A stretch of DNA of 64,000 bases from Onchocerca volvulus (taxonomy: Eukaryota > Nematoda > Chromadorea > Rhabditida > Onchocercidae), in NCBI GenBank assembly GCA_000499405.2, contig HG738136.1, positions 2,752,605-2,816,604 of the forward strand, read 5' to 3'. Under the pieces are notes generated by a model. The model searched no databases, had not been told where the DNA came from, and saw only the letters and a list, made by a program, of their open reading frames with translations. Below, one piece after another: positions 24,415 to 37,800 of this stretch. Both the position numbers and the translations under genes were made by a program. Within the stretch, counting starts at the first letter, position 1; every line of letters begins with the position of its first letter.

Positions 24415-25293
24415 TTAGTTTTCCCTTACTTCACGTAAAGTATTGTCTGCTGATACAGCACGGTCACGTGCAGCTTTTTGATGGTAATACGCATGTCGTG
24501 ATTGTAATTCTAAAAAAGTGTGTGGAATTTAAATTTCATAATATATAATCATCTATATTCTAACAAAGTACTAATTAACAAATTACTAATTCTAACAAGT
24601 ATTAATTACTAATTACCCATATTTAAATACTTAATTCCAGTAAATGACAAATATCATCATACTGTAATTATTCTTCCTTTTGCGTTGCCGCAAACTATTA
24701 GCTTTTTCTATATGTCGTTCTTCCATTTGATGATCATGTGGATGTAACTTTTCCATTTTATTTCCTTTGACTGATTCATTTATTGATTCTTTTTTGCTAA
24801 ATTTGCAGTTAAGCTGTATTTTCATAATTAAAAAATCTTTGATAATTGGAAATTATAAAAAATTAAAAAAAGAATAAGAAATAATAAACTTAATAAAATA
24901 ATTCATAAAATGAATTTAAATTTAAAAAACATAATTTCGGCTTTTAAACATTCATTATATTTTGATAAATAAAGAAATACACGAGTGAATAAACAATAAA
25001 TACATAGTTTTTTTTTTTTCTCGATTTCCCTTTTAAGAAAATTACCTTTAATTTCGATAAATTTTAATAAAAATCAATTTATTTTTGGATTTCAATTTTT
25101 CGAAAATGAACTTACTTATGAAATAAAAATACCTGTAAATTTATTTATGAATAACTTACACCTTTCCTTTTATACTTTTGCTATGCTTTTCCCCGTCTTC
25201 ATAATGTTTTTCTTTACTTTTATGATACTTTCTCTTACTTTTATCATACTTTTTTCTATTTTCATCATTCTTTTTACAATTTTCAACCGCCTT
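24415..25293 (-). CDS. Lysine-rich protein of unknown function, 3' part of a spliced gene (partial)
   Basis: Three exons join in phase on the minus strand: 25293-25160, 24796 to about 24676 (donor GTATGA) and 24509-24415, ending in TAA. The first encodes a very basic stretch (KYDKSKRKYHKSKEKHYED), the second a charged His/Glu/Arg segment (LHPHDHQMEERHIEKA, LRQRKRK), and the last a conserved-looking helix (LQSRHAYYHQKAARDRAV). I do not recognise the family. Support comes from consensus splice signals (GTGTAAGT donor, TTTATAG and TTTTTTAG acceptors) and from the last exon having a degenerate copy in the other duplication unit. The 5' end is not found; candidate upstream exons lie near 25.78-25.84 kb and at 26813-26861. 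A nuclear or RNA-associated role would only be a guess from composition. Confidence 0.45.
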
Positions 25294-25299
25294 CTATAA

Positions 25300-28080
25300 A
25301 CTGAGACATTAAAATAGCAATTTTTTATTGAAGAAAATTTTCTCCTACCATTTAAATTTTAATATCAAATTTTCGAAATCTTTTGATTTTTTCAAATTTC
25401 GAAATCAATAAATGGCTGCATAAAAAGGGTAAAAGAAAAATGCATCGTATATTTTACATTCTATCCAAATATTGAAATATATACAGTCATATCATTTTTC
25501 CTTTTTCCCTTCTATTTCAAAAAGGACAATTTATATGAAAAATAAGGTAATAAATGACAGTATATGAATGATAGTCTTATCAGTTATTTTAAAATATCAA
25601 TTAAAATTAAACATCAATGCAAGGACTATTATCAGTATTAATCAAAAATTCCGACCAACATCAATGAAAAAATTTCCCTTTCATTAATGATTTCATTTAA
25701 ACAATGAACTGATGATAAAACGAAGAATGGAAGTATTGCTGAACTGATAATTTTTTGAAAAAAACAATTTTTTGCATTGAATTAAATTTACCGAATATTT
25801 CATCATTCTGCCAAGACACATATATTCCTTTTTTTTTGTCCTCTCTCGTAATAAAAAGAATTAAGAATGAAGAATAATGCAAATAATCCATTCATTTATT
25901 TACAATTTCTATGCCTTTTTTTTAAATGCAAATATCGTGAATTTCCAATACTTTTATGTAAATCAAGTCATAATAAATGTGATAATATCAGATGATAATG
26001 AATGATCATGTTGATATAATAGTTGTTTAGAGAAAAAAGCAAAAAAATTCGAATTGTTGCAGACATAACATTTGTTGTTCGAAGATAAATAACTGCGACA
26101 AAATTATATTTTTCTAAATAATTGCAATTTAAAATAATATTTTATACTGATTTTAAGCAATTGGATATGTAACATTCTAGACAGAGGATAAGTAGCAGCA
26201 ACTAAATAAATAATTAAGGAAGTGCTGAATTGATCAAATATTGATTGGGAATGTTGATCAGATAGTTTGAAGCAGTTTTTGAATAATTCATATTTGTGAA
26301 AAAAGCGCAATTTCTAATTATTAAATTTGATTTTTTCATAATTTCATTTTCTTTGCTAATGCAATAAAGTAATTCGTTAAAAACGATTTCATATCATTCC
26401 CATAAATAAATAGATAATATATAAAACAAATAAAAAAAGTGATAAGAATCAATGAAAATACAATTTGATACTTTTCTTATCCAGAAAAAAAGAAGCAAGA
26501 AGCACAAAATCATAATGATTTCGAAGAATTTATACAATTGTATTTATAATTGGGGGGAAAAAAAGCAAATAATTAAAAAATTTATAAAAAATCAAAATTT
26601 GAAATATAAAAGACAAAAGAAAGTGAAGCAATTCCTTGGGGTTAATCGAAAGCTTGTCAATAACGAAATTTACTGAATTTAATAAGAACGAATAGATTAA
26701 ATGATTAAAAATCTTGAAAATGATCACGCAAGACAAATCTAAAAATTGCACTGAAAAAAGAAATAAGCTTAGCAGTTAGTTAGTTTTAACAAAAGATTGA
26801 AATAAAACTTACGTAAAATTAGGTAAGATGTCAACATGAAAGTAATGCTCTCTAACACACCCTGTAAAGTAAAATTTATTTCGTATAAATCAACAAAATT
26901 TGTATTTATTTTGAAATTTAAACAGAAAGAAAAAAAACAACGACAACAAATAGATTTCCTAAACTGATAATAACATACAAAAAAAAAAAAGAACGAAAAC
27001 CATAAAATGGTGATAAAAAAAGAGAAAAAAAAAGAAAAAGCCATAACGATATGGAAAACCAATGACATATATTGATCGAGAAATATATGAAAAGCATATT
27101 TTGAATTTTAAAAAAATAGAAAAAAAATGATTTATCAGTTGCGATATTAGAAATAATTCGCTAAAAATACGAATCAGCGAAATAATCTAAATGAAAGATT
27201 TTAAAAGAATGTTGTATCTATGTTATTCCACAAATAAATAAGTTTTTTTTTTTTTTTTTTTGGAAAAATGACAATATTCGTAAAAAGCAGATGGAATATT
27301 TACAACAGATCTTTTTCTAAATTGTCAAATTCATGCTTTTTTTGTTTTTATAGTTGAAGGATAATGACTAAAATTTTTGAAAAAAAAAAGGCTAAAATAT
27401 TGCATTCTCATAAACATGAAACGATTGAGATAAAGCCACAAAGAAAAAATAACTAAAAGAAACAATTTCAGAGAGACAGAAAAAAAAAAAAACGAATGTC
27501 GAAACAGTTCAAATTTTAAAATCGTGTGAAATCGAAGGAGCAAATCATATGAAAGATAATCGTACGAAGCTGATGACAATTTCGAATATTTTAGAAGAGA
27601 TTTAAAAAATTATCTTGAATAAAAATTTTGTTTCGATCAATAAATTAAACGAAACAAGCGATAAGTCGATGAAGCCAATATCATTGTACTGAATTATTCA
27701 AGATAATTCAAGGTAATCTTATTTTTTTTTATGTACTAGAGTACTGATATCAAAAATCAAAAACTAATATAGTTTATATATCTAATAAATGATTCATATG
27801 ATTGAAAAGATTACCGACTGAAGATCGTCATTTCAAATTAGTAACGGAAAACAGGTATAGGAACTATATTAACTAAGTAACAAATATGATTTTATGAACT
27901 GATAGCAAGAATTATTGTTGAATATTTATATGAAAAAAATATTTTTTTCTTATATATATGAAAAAAATATTTTTTTCTTATCACTTTTCTTATTTCTCTT
28001 TATCACTTCGAATAAAGAATTTAAAAGATTTTTTTTTTTACACGTGTAAATTTCAAATTCGACAATGAATAAATAAACTT
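25300..28080. other. AT-rich region, possible upstream exons of the minus-strand gene
   Basis: Mostly low-complexity. Two minus-strand segments have splice-like borders: 26861-26813 (acceptor CTTTACAG, donor GTAAGT) and about 25845-25785 (donor GTAAAT). They share a compatible phase with each other but not with the exon at 25293, so no gene model is offered. A 30-bp direct duplication (TATATATGAAAAAAATATTT-type) lies at about 27946-27980. Confidence 0.35.
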
Positions 28081-28085
28081 AAGGT

Positions 28086-28091
28086 TTTATT
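28086..28091 (-). terminator. Polyadenylation signal AATAAA of the SLC22-like gene
   Basis: On the minus strand AATAAA lies about 56 bases after the stop codon of the transporter gene, a typical nematode distance. A second overlapping AATAAA-like motif follows. Confidence 0.45.
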
Positions 28092-28146
28092 TTTTATTTT
28101 TCAAAAAAAAAAAAAATGTGCCGTATAAATTAAATCTGGAATAGTT

Positions 28147-31100
28147 TCACTTTTTAATTTCATTCAATGGCATGCGCTCATCGTTGCTCTTATCAGATTT
28201 AATCAAAAGTTTCGGAGCTTCATCAATATCCTCTTCTCCAGGCATTCGATCGGGCATCGGTTTTCCTTTGGTTTCAGGAACGATCATTAAGAATGCAGTT
28301 ACTTCGATCAAAGCAAAAAGACCCATCGTAAGATACGGAAGCGGAGTCCAGAATTCACCCTAAAATTGCAAAATTATTTTAGTTAAATAGTTTAAAATAA
28401 TATCATTAAGTGAGGAATCATATTATCCAATTAATTTATGACAATATTTCATCTCTTTAAGACAAATAATCAAGCTCCCATTATCATTTGATATCATTAT
28501 TTTATCACATTTACTACAGTTAAAACTAATATTTTCTTCAAGATAAGAAGTGATAAATTAATATTTTCCACTTTTTTTTTTGATACTTTAATTTTTGGTT
28601 TAGAATTTAAAATTATTTAAAAGCAAAAATTAAACGTACAATAACAAAAATCTGTGGTGCAACGATATTGCCAATACGATTGAATGTTTGAATAAAGCCA
28701 ATTTCCTTATTACGTATAGCTGTTGGAAAGAGTTCCGATGGTGTTACCGCATTCAGGATGTAAATTTGACTACACATTGCTGCTGCTGATAAAGCCGTAA
28801 TACGGATAACTGTTTGTAAATTGAGACCTAAAACTTTTTAGATAACATTTATCTTACTTACTTGTATCATAGAAACTTACTACTTTGTAAGTTAAGTAAG
28901 TGTAAGTAAATAATCACTAATGATAAGATGAAAATTATTTGTAATAATTGAAAAGTTAATATATTATTTTAAGATCTTGTAGTTTCAATGCTAGATTTTT
29001 TATGAAAATACGAGATAATCAGCATTTGTTATAAAAATATTATCATAGATCAAAAAATGATAAGCATACCGAGTAGCATGATGATAAATACTACGCCAAG
29101 ACTGATAGCGATGAAAAACATCGAGAATCCATGTAGAAGACGTCGACCAGCCCAGATGAACTTGATATCGATGACAGCACAGATCAGATTGATCGCATAA
29201 CGCAATGAGCCAACAATAATCGTGTTCAGATAAATTGAACCCGAAAGTTTTTCCATATTAAAGACCAATCCGTACGAGATGATGCTTGTAATCATCCTAG
29301 AAATTAAACTTGTTAAAAGAAACATGGGTTTTTCCTTTTTTTTTTTTTTTTTTTTTTTGGACATTTCCCAGGATTCTGATCGGTTAATAGATTAGGTGAT
29401 TTGGAAAGATTTCTATATTTCTTAAATTTGAAATCTTGCTACTGACTGAACTCTAAAGTGAGAAAGTGACAAAATCGATCAAGATAACTCGAACAATATT
29501 TATAGCATAAGTAGATTCACGACTTCAACCATTTTACTAGCTAACTGGATTAGTATCAGTGATTATAAAGATTATGATGACAAAATGAAAATTAATTAGC
29601 AAATTAAATGCATGAAAATTTGGTTCTATCGAAAATTTGATTCATGCAATCGATTAAAAAACCATCTACAACCTTTAACATGAAGATATTACAATTTCAA
29701 CTCTTTTAGCACATTAAAAAAAAAGATTTTTTATAAAATTTTTGTCTTTGAAGTTTGAAAAAAAAAAAAATTCCGATAAAACATACAAACTGTAGGCGAA
29801 GAGAATGCTATACGAAGCAAAATTTCTTCTTGAAAAGAGATGGAAATATGTGTAGTTCGTTTTTGGCTTTCCAACTGCCTAAAATTGAAATAAACTTTCG
29901 ATTTTTTTTTCGAATTTTTCCCCGCAAAAAATTGTATTTTAAACTTTATTTCACTACAAAAGAAAAATTATTTAAAATTTTTAACAGAATAAAAGAATCG
30001 AATTTGATTACCTCTCTTATACGTTCACGTTCTTTGTCCAACAAGAGATCCAATTCCTGTAAACGTTCCGCAGTATTCTTCTTATCCCATCTACCCATAC
30101 CAACAAGTGCTCGACGAGCTTTATCAATTTTTCCCTTCAGGAGTAACCATCGTGGACTTTCATATGCAAATCTAAAAAAAGTTTAGAATTAATTGTTAAT
30201 AATTATGAAAATCAAAAATAATAGCAATAATAACTGATAAAGTAACAGAAAAATGATCGGATAAATAATAATAATGTGAATAGACTGAAATTAAACCGGA
30301 AAATTCGAAAATTTTTGTTTTTTAATTGTTAATTTGGAGAATTTAATAAAATATAAATTGATATTTCAATTTTTTTTTTTTTTTTTGTTAAAATAAAAAT
30401 CTAACTTACAGTAACAGGATACCAGGAAGAATTGTTATAAAAGCAACGACACGTGACAATAAACGCCATTCACCAGTTAAGTAAGCTAAACCGGTAAAAA
30501 CGATGTAGTTCGGTGAATAGGTAATAACGGTAATCATCCACATGCGATGTTTTGCAGGTAAATTTTCCATCATGAATACATAAGAAACACTATAAAGAAA
30601 TAAATTTCAGACCTATTTCAGATCTTTGTGACTATTTTAGGTCATACTTTCCGGAAGTCTTGATTTGCTTAGATTCATTTTAGGATGTACAGCTTTAGCA
30701 AAATCTACTAACGATTTACTTCATCTCATTAATATCTTTATTTCCTTCCAAAATTTTTAATTAAAAAGTTTCAAAAATTATAATTCCTTCATTTCTCCTC
30801 CTTCTCTAATTTATTCAGCAATTCCTTTTCATCATAACTGGTATGGATCTTATGATGTTGCAAGAGTAAACAAACCATTGCAATAAAATTTAAAGTGTAA
30901 ATTGAATATATTCATTCAATTTGAAGTTTCTATTAATCAATTTGAAGCTAATCAATGATCAAAGTCATTTGATAAGCCATTCCCAAATTATAGCTTTAAA
31001 GAGTTCGTATTGTAATAATTAAATTTTATATATTGCTAGATTCAATACATATAATATAATTAATGAAAACATTGTACGATCAGGATGATTTTAACTTACC

Positions 31101-34100
31101 TATGTTTACCACCTGTGAAAAACATCACGAAAAATCGTGCAATTGTAAAAGCAATCAAACTGTTTACAAATGTTGATGCCAAACCGCTAACAATCAAGCC
31201 AACTGTTCCAAATAAAAGAATCTAAAAATTGTCATACAATAATCAATTAATTCTAATTTACTTAATTCATTTATTACATAAAAGATGGTACATTTTAATT
31301 ATCTTCTACAAACCTATTTTCAACAGCTCTCATCGAAATTTCTATATTAATCTATCGAAACAGACAATAATTTATTGTGCTGATATTTTTGGAAAAAAAA
31401 ATGTTAGCATTGAAAAGTGTGAATTTGAACATTTCAATAGAAATATTATCAAAACCATAATTGTTTCAATATTCTTTTGTAGTAAAAAAAATCTCTTATT
31501 TCTTTTTGAGAAATTAAATTCTTAAATTTTAGATAATCACTTAATGAAGCAATACATCAGTGGATTTAATTAGAAAAATTAAAATGAAAATCAAATCATC
31601 GCAATTATTCAACATTCAATATACATCATGTAAATTTCTCGTTTGAACATAACTATAAATCCCTAGAACGATGATTCTCCAATAGATAATTTCGAATATC
31701 AATTAATCGTCTGATTCTCCAGCAAATAATTTCGAATATCAATTAATCGTTAAGAAATTCCGCTTTTAGATCGATCGCTATTATCATAATTATCGATAGA
31801 TTCAATGATTTCAAAATGAAATAAAAAATAACTTACCGTTCTTCGACCAAACATATCAGATAGCTGCCCAAATGTCATCGCACCAAACATAATGCCAATC
31901 ATTTGCAACGATATGCTCAATTTAACTTTGTTCGCTGAATCGCAAAAGTAATGAAACTAAAATACTCAAATATTAATTAATATGAAATGAAAAGAAAATC
32001 CAGAATATCAAAAATGCTAAATGCTCAAGCATTGTAACTTTACACTTATCGAAAAAATTTTCAAATCTTTTAGACCACAACTAAACATTCCCATCCAATA
32101 ATTTAATTTTTTTGATATTAATTGTCGTTTATACAATCAACCAGTAACGGATTGACCATTATTCAAATGCCCATAAACTGATTATCTGATTTTTACAATA
32201 AAGAAAAAAAAATAAATAAACTAATGGAACCAAATTTACTAATAGGAATTAAAACAAAAACAAAAATTCATTTCCGATTTTCATTTAATCAAATTTAATT
32301 TTCTTGTCATCTTATCCTATTCTCTTTTTTTTTTTTTTCATTCTTTTTCTCATCTTTTCTTATTCGAACATGTTATATATATATATATATATTTTTTTTT
32401 TCTCTGCAAACTAAAATAATGCATGCTTTCAATTTTTCCTGAAATTAGTCAAATATTTTATTTTACATTTTGTTCTTTTTAGTTTCTTATTTCTTTCTAA
32501 CTTCGCATTCGTTTCATTCCTCTAATTTCTGCTGTATATTTGTTTGAGGAAAAATTGAATGCATGCATTATTTTATCACTATTAATTCTTACTTCATAGC
32601 CAACTGATTCAAAATCTGCACTTAAGATCGGATCTGGACAACCCATCGTTGAATTCAGGTGTTTGTTGTATTCCGCACATTGTTGTTTCGGTGTCATATC
32701 GGTAAATAAATGACCATTGCATCCTTCTGGACGAACTGCAGCACCTGAAAAGACAAATTTTAAAATGCTAATTTTGCCTCGATAATGGCTATTGGTTCGG
32801 AAAACTGCTATCAAACTAAAAGTTAAAGTTGTATTCTTTCTTGTCCCAAAAATTCCAAAACTGACAGGAATTTTTTTTTCTCAACTCTAACAGGATCATA
32901 TTCCTTTATTACTATAAACAGTTAAAAAATAAGTATATTTGAATGTATATTAACTTATCTATCAGCCAAACTTATCAAACTGCGTTAAAAATAACTCACA
33001 ATTCTGGTAGGATTATATTTCCACTAAAGTATATCCATTTTGTTTAGGAAAATAATAGTTCTACAAATTTAAAAAGAAAAAAAGAAATTACTACGAGAAA
33101 TTCGATACTTTGGCCAAACAAAGGGATTATCATAGGCAAGGCTGCTTATACTATCGACAGAATTCTTCATTTTTAAAATTTATAAAATGACTGATGGATA
33201 TGATTAACGAAAATTAATCCTATGAACGAACAAACAAACAAACAACATGTACAAATAATGATAAGCATTAAAAGGAAATTAATTGCACGATATTTATATT
33301 TTTTACATTATATATTAATTTCTTACTCATCTTCGTCAAATTACCTATTTCATCTCGGTCAGACAGAACTAATTCAGTATAAGAAAAGTTTACGTTGATA
33401 TAATATTGCTATGTCAATTATGCATTACATGAACGCTATGTTAAGCAGTGATGAAGTTCTTGAAAATATGAAATTCAAAAAAAAAAAAAAAAAAAAAAAA
33501 GAAAAAGATGGATATTTATGAAAAATATCAATTTTTTAATCCGTTTCTGCATTCTTGTAACAGATAAGGACAGAGAAAGAGCTTGAATTCACTGATATTT
33601 ATTGAAATATTTGAAAATTTATATATGTAATATCATATAATTGAAAATTAATTCTTATTTTCAAAAATATGATAATTTTCCAACGTATGTGGACAAGTTT
33701 TTATCTTTTAAAATTCTCATCAATTTGATTGATCGAACAAATGACGGAAAAAAAGTGATACTGATATGCATCAGCACATCTATCATATCAGTTAAATTGA
33801 TATGTTATCCATCGATAATGACATGTTGAATAATTTTATCAAACTATTTTTCTTTTTTTTTTTTTGTTTTTCGATCTCAATGAAAAAAACGTACATTTCC
33901 GGAAGAATATTTCACCTGTTAAAAAAAAATGAAAAAAGAAAAAGTATCACCTGATATTTAGCTAAAATAGATTTAGCCATATTCTGGTACTAAAAAAAAA
34001 AAATTGCTGCCAAAGATATGATTTTTAGGATTCATTGTTTGAATTCAATTTAAGTTTTATATCGATTTGAGAAAGATTAGACTGAGAATGAAGAATGAGG

Positions 34101-34847
34101 GATAAGTGGTCTGGACTAAATTAGTAAATAATGAAGTATATCAATAAATTTATACAGGTAATTAAAGAAATAATTAATTAAACAAAGTAATTAGTGCTTT
34201 TTTTGTGGGAAGATGTTTTGCCGCAAAAAATCATTTGTGAATTGATATAAAAGAAATGTGAACGGAATTGTCAGTTCCAATACAGTCAGCTAATTAAAGT
34301 GCTTTTTCTTGCTAATAAAATGAATAAATTAATTAAATGAAATAAAATTTTGTCAATTAAAACAGATCAATCAATTATTCTTTTACAAAGATAGTTCCAA
34401 AAATATAAAATATTCTCTAAAAGAATGTGTCAATAATGCGTCATAAAGAAAGATTGTTGATAAACAATCTTTTGCGATGAATTACTAAAAAAATCGATTA
34501 AAAACTAATCCTCAAGAAAATATCTTTAAAAAAAAAAAAAAAAAAATAATGTACCGGTACAATAAATATGAAATGTTTAACAAATATGAAAATCCTTCAT
34601 TCCATACTTAAATAGATTTAAATGATTGAAAATTTTATTCAACAGAATAAAAATTTTGCGGAATTTTTAATTAAAATAAATTCAAATAATGAAAATTAGA
34701 TAATAACAAACCTCCATAAATCATGTAGATGAGATTGCAAACTTGTGAAACAACCAATAATTCATAGAGTAAACAAAGATAGCCGGTATATTTACCAAGC
34801 TCGATGAAATCACCGACGTTTTTCCGTTCTACTATTCTTTTCGTCAT
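28147..34847 (-). CDS. Major facilitator transporter, SLC22/organic cation transporter-like, 10 exons
   Basis: Predicted 12-helix plasma-membrane carrier of organic ions; the substrate is unknown. Exons on the minus strand: 34847-34712, 32744-32593, 31956-31837, 31221-31100, 30589-30410, 30171-30012, 29878-29787, 29296-29070, 28827-28640, 28359-28147; about 529 aa, every junction in phase with GT-AG. Family marks in order: an extracellular loop with several Cys (GCNGHLF, residues about 50-95), motif A GQLSDMFGRRT (about 126-136), helices ILLFGTVGLIVSG and YSPNYIVFTGLAYL, the loop motif ESPRWLLLKGK (about 240), a second-half helix ITSIISYGLVF, PSELFPTAIRN (about 430), and PETKGKPMPD (about 487). 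These are the standard SLC22 positions. ATG 34847 is preceded by TTTATAG and ATTTTCA, a likely leader or trans-splice acceptor. Open frames on the plus strand here are shadows. Confidence 0.92.
31670..31755. repeat. Short tandem duplication in an SLC22-like gene intron
   Basis: Two adjacent copies of a roughly 40-bp unit, each starting TGATTCTCCA and ending AATATCAATTAATCGT, lie within the intron between exons 3 and 4. Non-coding. Confidence 0.7.
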
Positions 34848-34860
34848 TGAAAATCTATAA
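34848..34860 (-). promoter_or_regulatory. Candidate leader or trans-splice acceptor of the SLC22-like gene
   Basis: On the minus strand the acceptor ACTTTATAG is followed by seven bases (ATTTTCA) and then the start ATG. The short leader suits spliced-leader addition in nematodes, or an upstream 5' UTR exon. Confidence 0.45.
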
Positions 34861-34869
34861 AGTAAAAGT

Positions 34870-37800
34870 GTAAAATTAATGAAAAATGAACAATTTAATT
34901 AGCGGATACGTTCGCCATGTTACATATGAATCTATCATTCGTATATAATTTAAATCAATAATATTTACTGATTAAACTGATTTATTAAATCAGTAATATT
35001 TAGAGATGACGATTTTATCATTTCGCATTTAATGCTGAAATTTTTATAATACAACCAATTAAAATATATCAATTACTAATCAAATAAAATAAATGAATGT
35101 AAATAAACCAAATAGATAGATTTGAAATCGATATGCAAATTATATGAATGAAACAAATAACGAAATAAAGAGAAATAAATTATAAGAAAAAAAAAAGAAA
35201 GGAAATAAACAAATAAAATTAAATCCTGTAAATGATTATAAGTTAAAGGAGATAAATAAGAAAAATAAGAATTATAAAGCAATATAAACATGAAAGAATA
35301 AAAATAAAATAAATTAAAATGAATAAACAAACAAATTAATCATAAATATTTTCTCTTCTATAACTAACACTCTATCATATGTAGCAGAATGTAAATTCAA
35401 AGTGGATTAAATTGAAGAGTAATCTGACAAATCGTGGGAATGGATATTAATAGGAATTCAGGAATACGAATAATAGATGAACGATTTGTAGCCATGGGGA
35501 TGAATGAAGTCGTAGATTTGTTGAAAATGTGAGCAAATCGATATATAAACAGTGGATGATGATTCAGGGGAACTAGTGTGATAAATGACCTTCTACTTTC
35601 ATTTCCTATTTTTCAAATATTTCAATGGCTACTAACTCACTTCCGCCTTTCTCTTCAAATTTCAAGTATCCAATGGCTACTAACCACTATTACTACTCTG
35701 ATAATGTATTATTATCATGAATCAACTTATCGTTATCATCGTTATCATAGGTTATCGTTGTAAGTGGTTGCTATCATTCATCTTCACAAAAGTAATAAGC
35801 ATATGTTGCCAATAAATATCTTATTACAGCAAGTAACTTATAATAAAAGAAATACGAAAAATCTTTCTAACATGTTCTCATCAAATTTGAATGAGAAAGA
35901 GAAAGAAAAAGAGAGAGAGAGGGAAAGAAAGAAAAAAGAATGGAAGACAAAGGGTGGGAATTGTTGCTCAGGCTTAGATCGATTTTACGCTGCAATAACA
36001 ACAACAACACATAGGTAGACTGATTTTCCGAGAGGGAAAGTGGAGAAAAAACGTGAAAAAAGGAATATTTCGAAATTGACGTAATTGACGTAATATGCGT
36101 TAAAATTTGATGTGATCAAATAATGCCACAATAGGATGGTTAATGAAATTCATTTGCCATACTAATAAAATCCATCCGAATCTTAACGATAATCTCATTT
36201 GCAAAAAAAAAAAGATTTTATCACGTATTTCCGTGATAAATTGAAAATTTGAAATTGTGTAATAATAATGGAAATGAAATAATTTAAATTGTACAATAAT
36301 AGTAGTAAAGTGGAACACTATTAAGTAATCATGATGATTAGTTGGATTTGGTAATTTTCTTAACAACATAAAAAGAAAGGAATGAGAAAAATTTTTGACA
36401 CACAAAACAATAAATCAGGGAGAAATGTTAGAAAATAAAAATTATGGATTAATTTTTCAAAATATGCTATTTCTATAGCAAGAAAGTAAATTACAAATTG
36501 ATATAATGCAGAAATGGAATAAATCAAATATTGAAGAAGATATTAATAGAATGGAAAGGACGAGAAATTATGTTGTGGTCAATGAAGTCACACTAGATTT
36601 CTCCAGAAGAATCTCGGTTGTTGACCAACACCATCTTTGACCTCGCGCTTTTATTTCATTTATCATATCAATCATTACGAATAATTTTATGCATTCTTCT
36701 CAATCAATAATTATATCTTACATTAAATCCGGTTTAAGGTTTGTATTTGCAAAAGCTAAATATTATTCTTATATCAGATGATAAAAGCAGAAAAAGTTTA
36801 AATTGCATTGAGTTGTAGGAGAAATTATCAAGCAAAATGATAATATAATGGAGAAAGATAAAATGGAAAATGATAATGTAGCGAGAGAGAATAAATATGA
36901 TAAAGGCCTAGCAAATAGTGCAATAATCTTATTTATTTTCATAATAAAGAATCATAAATAGTATCTGATAGTTGTTGTATAAGAAATTTGATGGAATTTT
37001 TGTCGTATAAAAATAAGACAGGAAGAGAGAAATATGCACGAAGAAAATCGAAATTTGATTTAATTTAAATCAAAGATATGCAAATTTCTCAAAAATCTTC
37101 AATATCAACATGCAACCATTTCCTCATTGTTATTATTTCAAAATCGATTTGTCAATTGCATCTTTTGCTTCCTTGAATTTAATACAATTTAGAAATGTTA
37201 TTGATTCATCGCAATTCGTTTCGAAAAAGAACGAAATGTTTTGTTTTCAAAATTTTGCAAATTTCTTTGCAATTCCTTCTTTCATTTATTTCTCGTTCCT
37301 ATTATTTTTATATTATTTAGATAGCATTTACGAATAACAAAAATCATTACTGTAATAGTAATATTATCATCTATGATCACAATGGAAAAATGTATTCTGA
37401 TTTATAAAAGATATCTCATATCTCAGACCATAAATCTTTTAATATCTGAGAATGAGTAAGATTATTGTTCGAATAAAAAAATGAAGTAAATAAAACTTGG
37501 CGAAAATATTCTAAAGTTTTTTGGACCATGATTCATCCAATCAAATCATAAGTCCGAATTTAAAAATTATTAATCATAATGATACTTCTTTTTAAAGAAG
37601 TTGCTGTAATGGTAATCTGTTATATATGTATATAACTTGGCAAATATTATCAATCAGACATTTCGATATTCCATATGTTAAGGTCAAAAATCTTTTCATA
37701 TTTAAGAATGAGTAAGATTATTGTTCAAATAAAAAAATGAAGAAAATAAAACTTGGCGAAATTATTCTAAAGCAGAAATTATTATTACTAAACTAAACTT

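Larger units (their letters stand above)
20460..24550 (+). repeat. Second unit of the roughly 4-kb direct duplication (ZIP locus, copy B)
   Basis: Collinear with 11.46-15.5 kb. It holds the second ZIP gene and the 3' end of the lysine-rich minus-strand gene, whose partner in unit A is degenerate. Unit spacing is about 8.95-8.99 kb, so roughly 5 kb of transposon-rich spacer lies between the units. Confidence 0.75.

Noticed and set aside
26530..27068. Several minus-strand Phe-rich open frames
   Set aside because: Composition follows poly-A/T tracts; only the 49-base splice-flanked segment at 26813 was kept as a candidate.
28172..28363. Plus-strand open frame of 63 codons
   Set aside because: It is the antisense shadow of the last exon of the SLC22-like gene, which ends in the PETKGKP motif.
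29755..30186. Plus-strand open frame of 143 codons
   Set aside because: It overlaps two well-supported minus-strand exons of the SLC22-like gene and reads as low-complexity antisense sequence.
34551..34562. 12-bp palindrome TGTACCGGTACA
   Set aside because: A single short palindrome in an intron, with no second copy or context to give it meaning.
35764..36018. Open frame with a Glu/Lys/Arg-rich repeat (KEKEKERERER)
   Set aside because: It is a GA-rich microsatellite with no splice context or family similarity.
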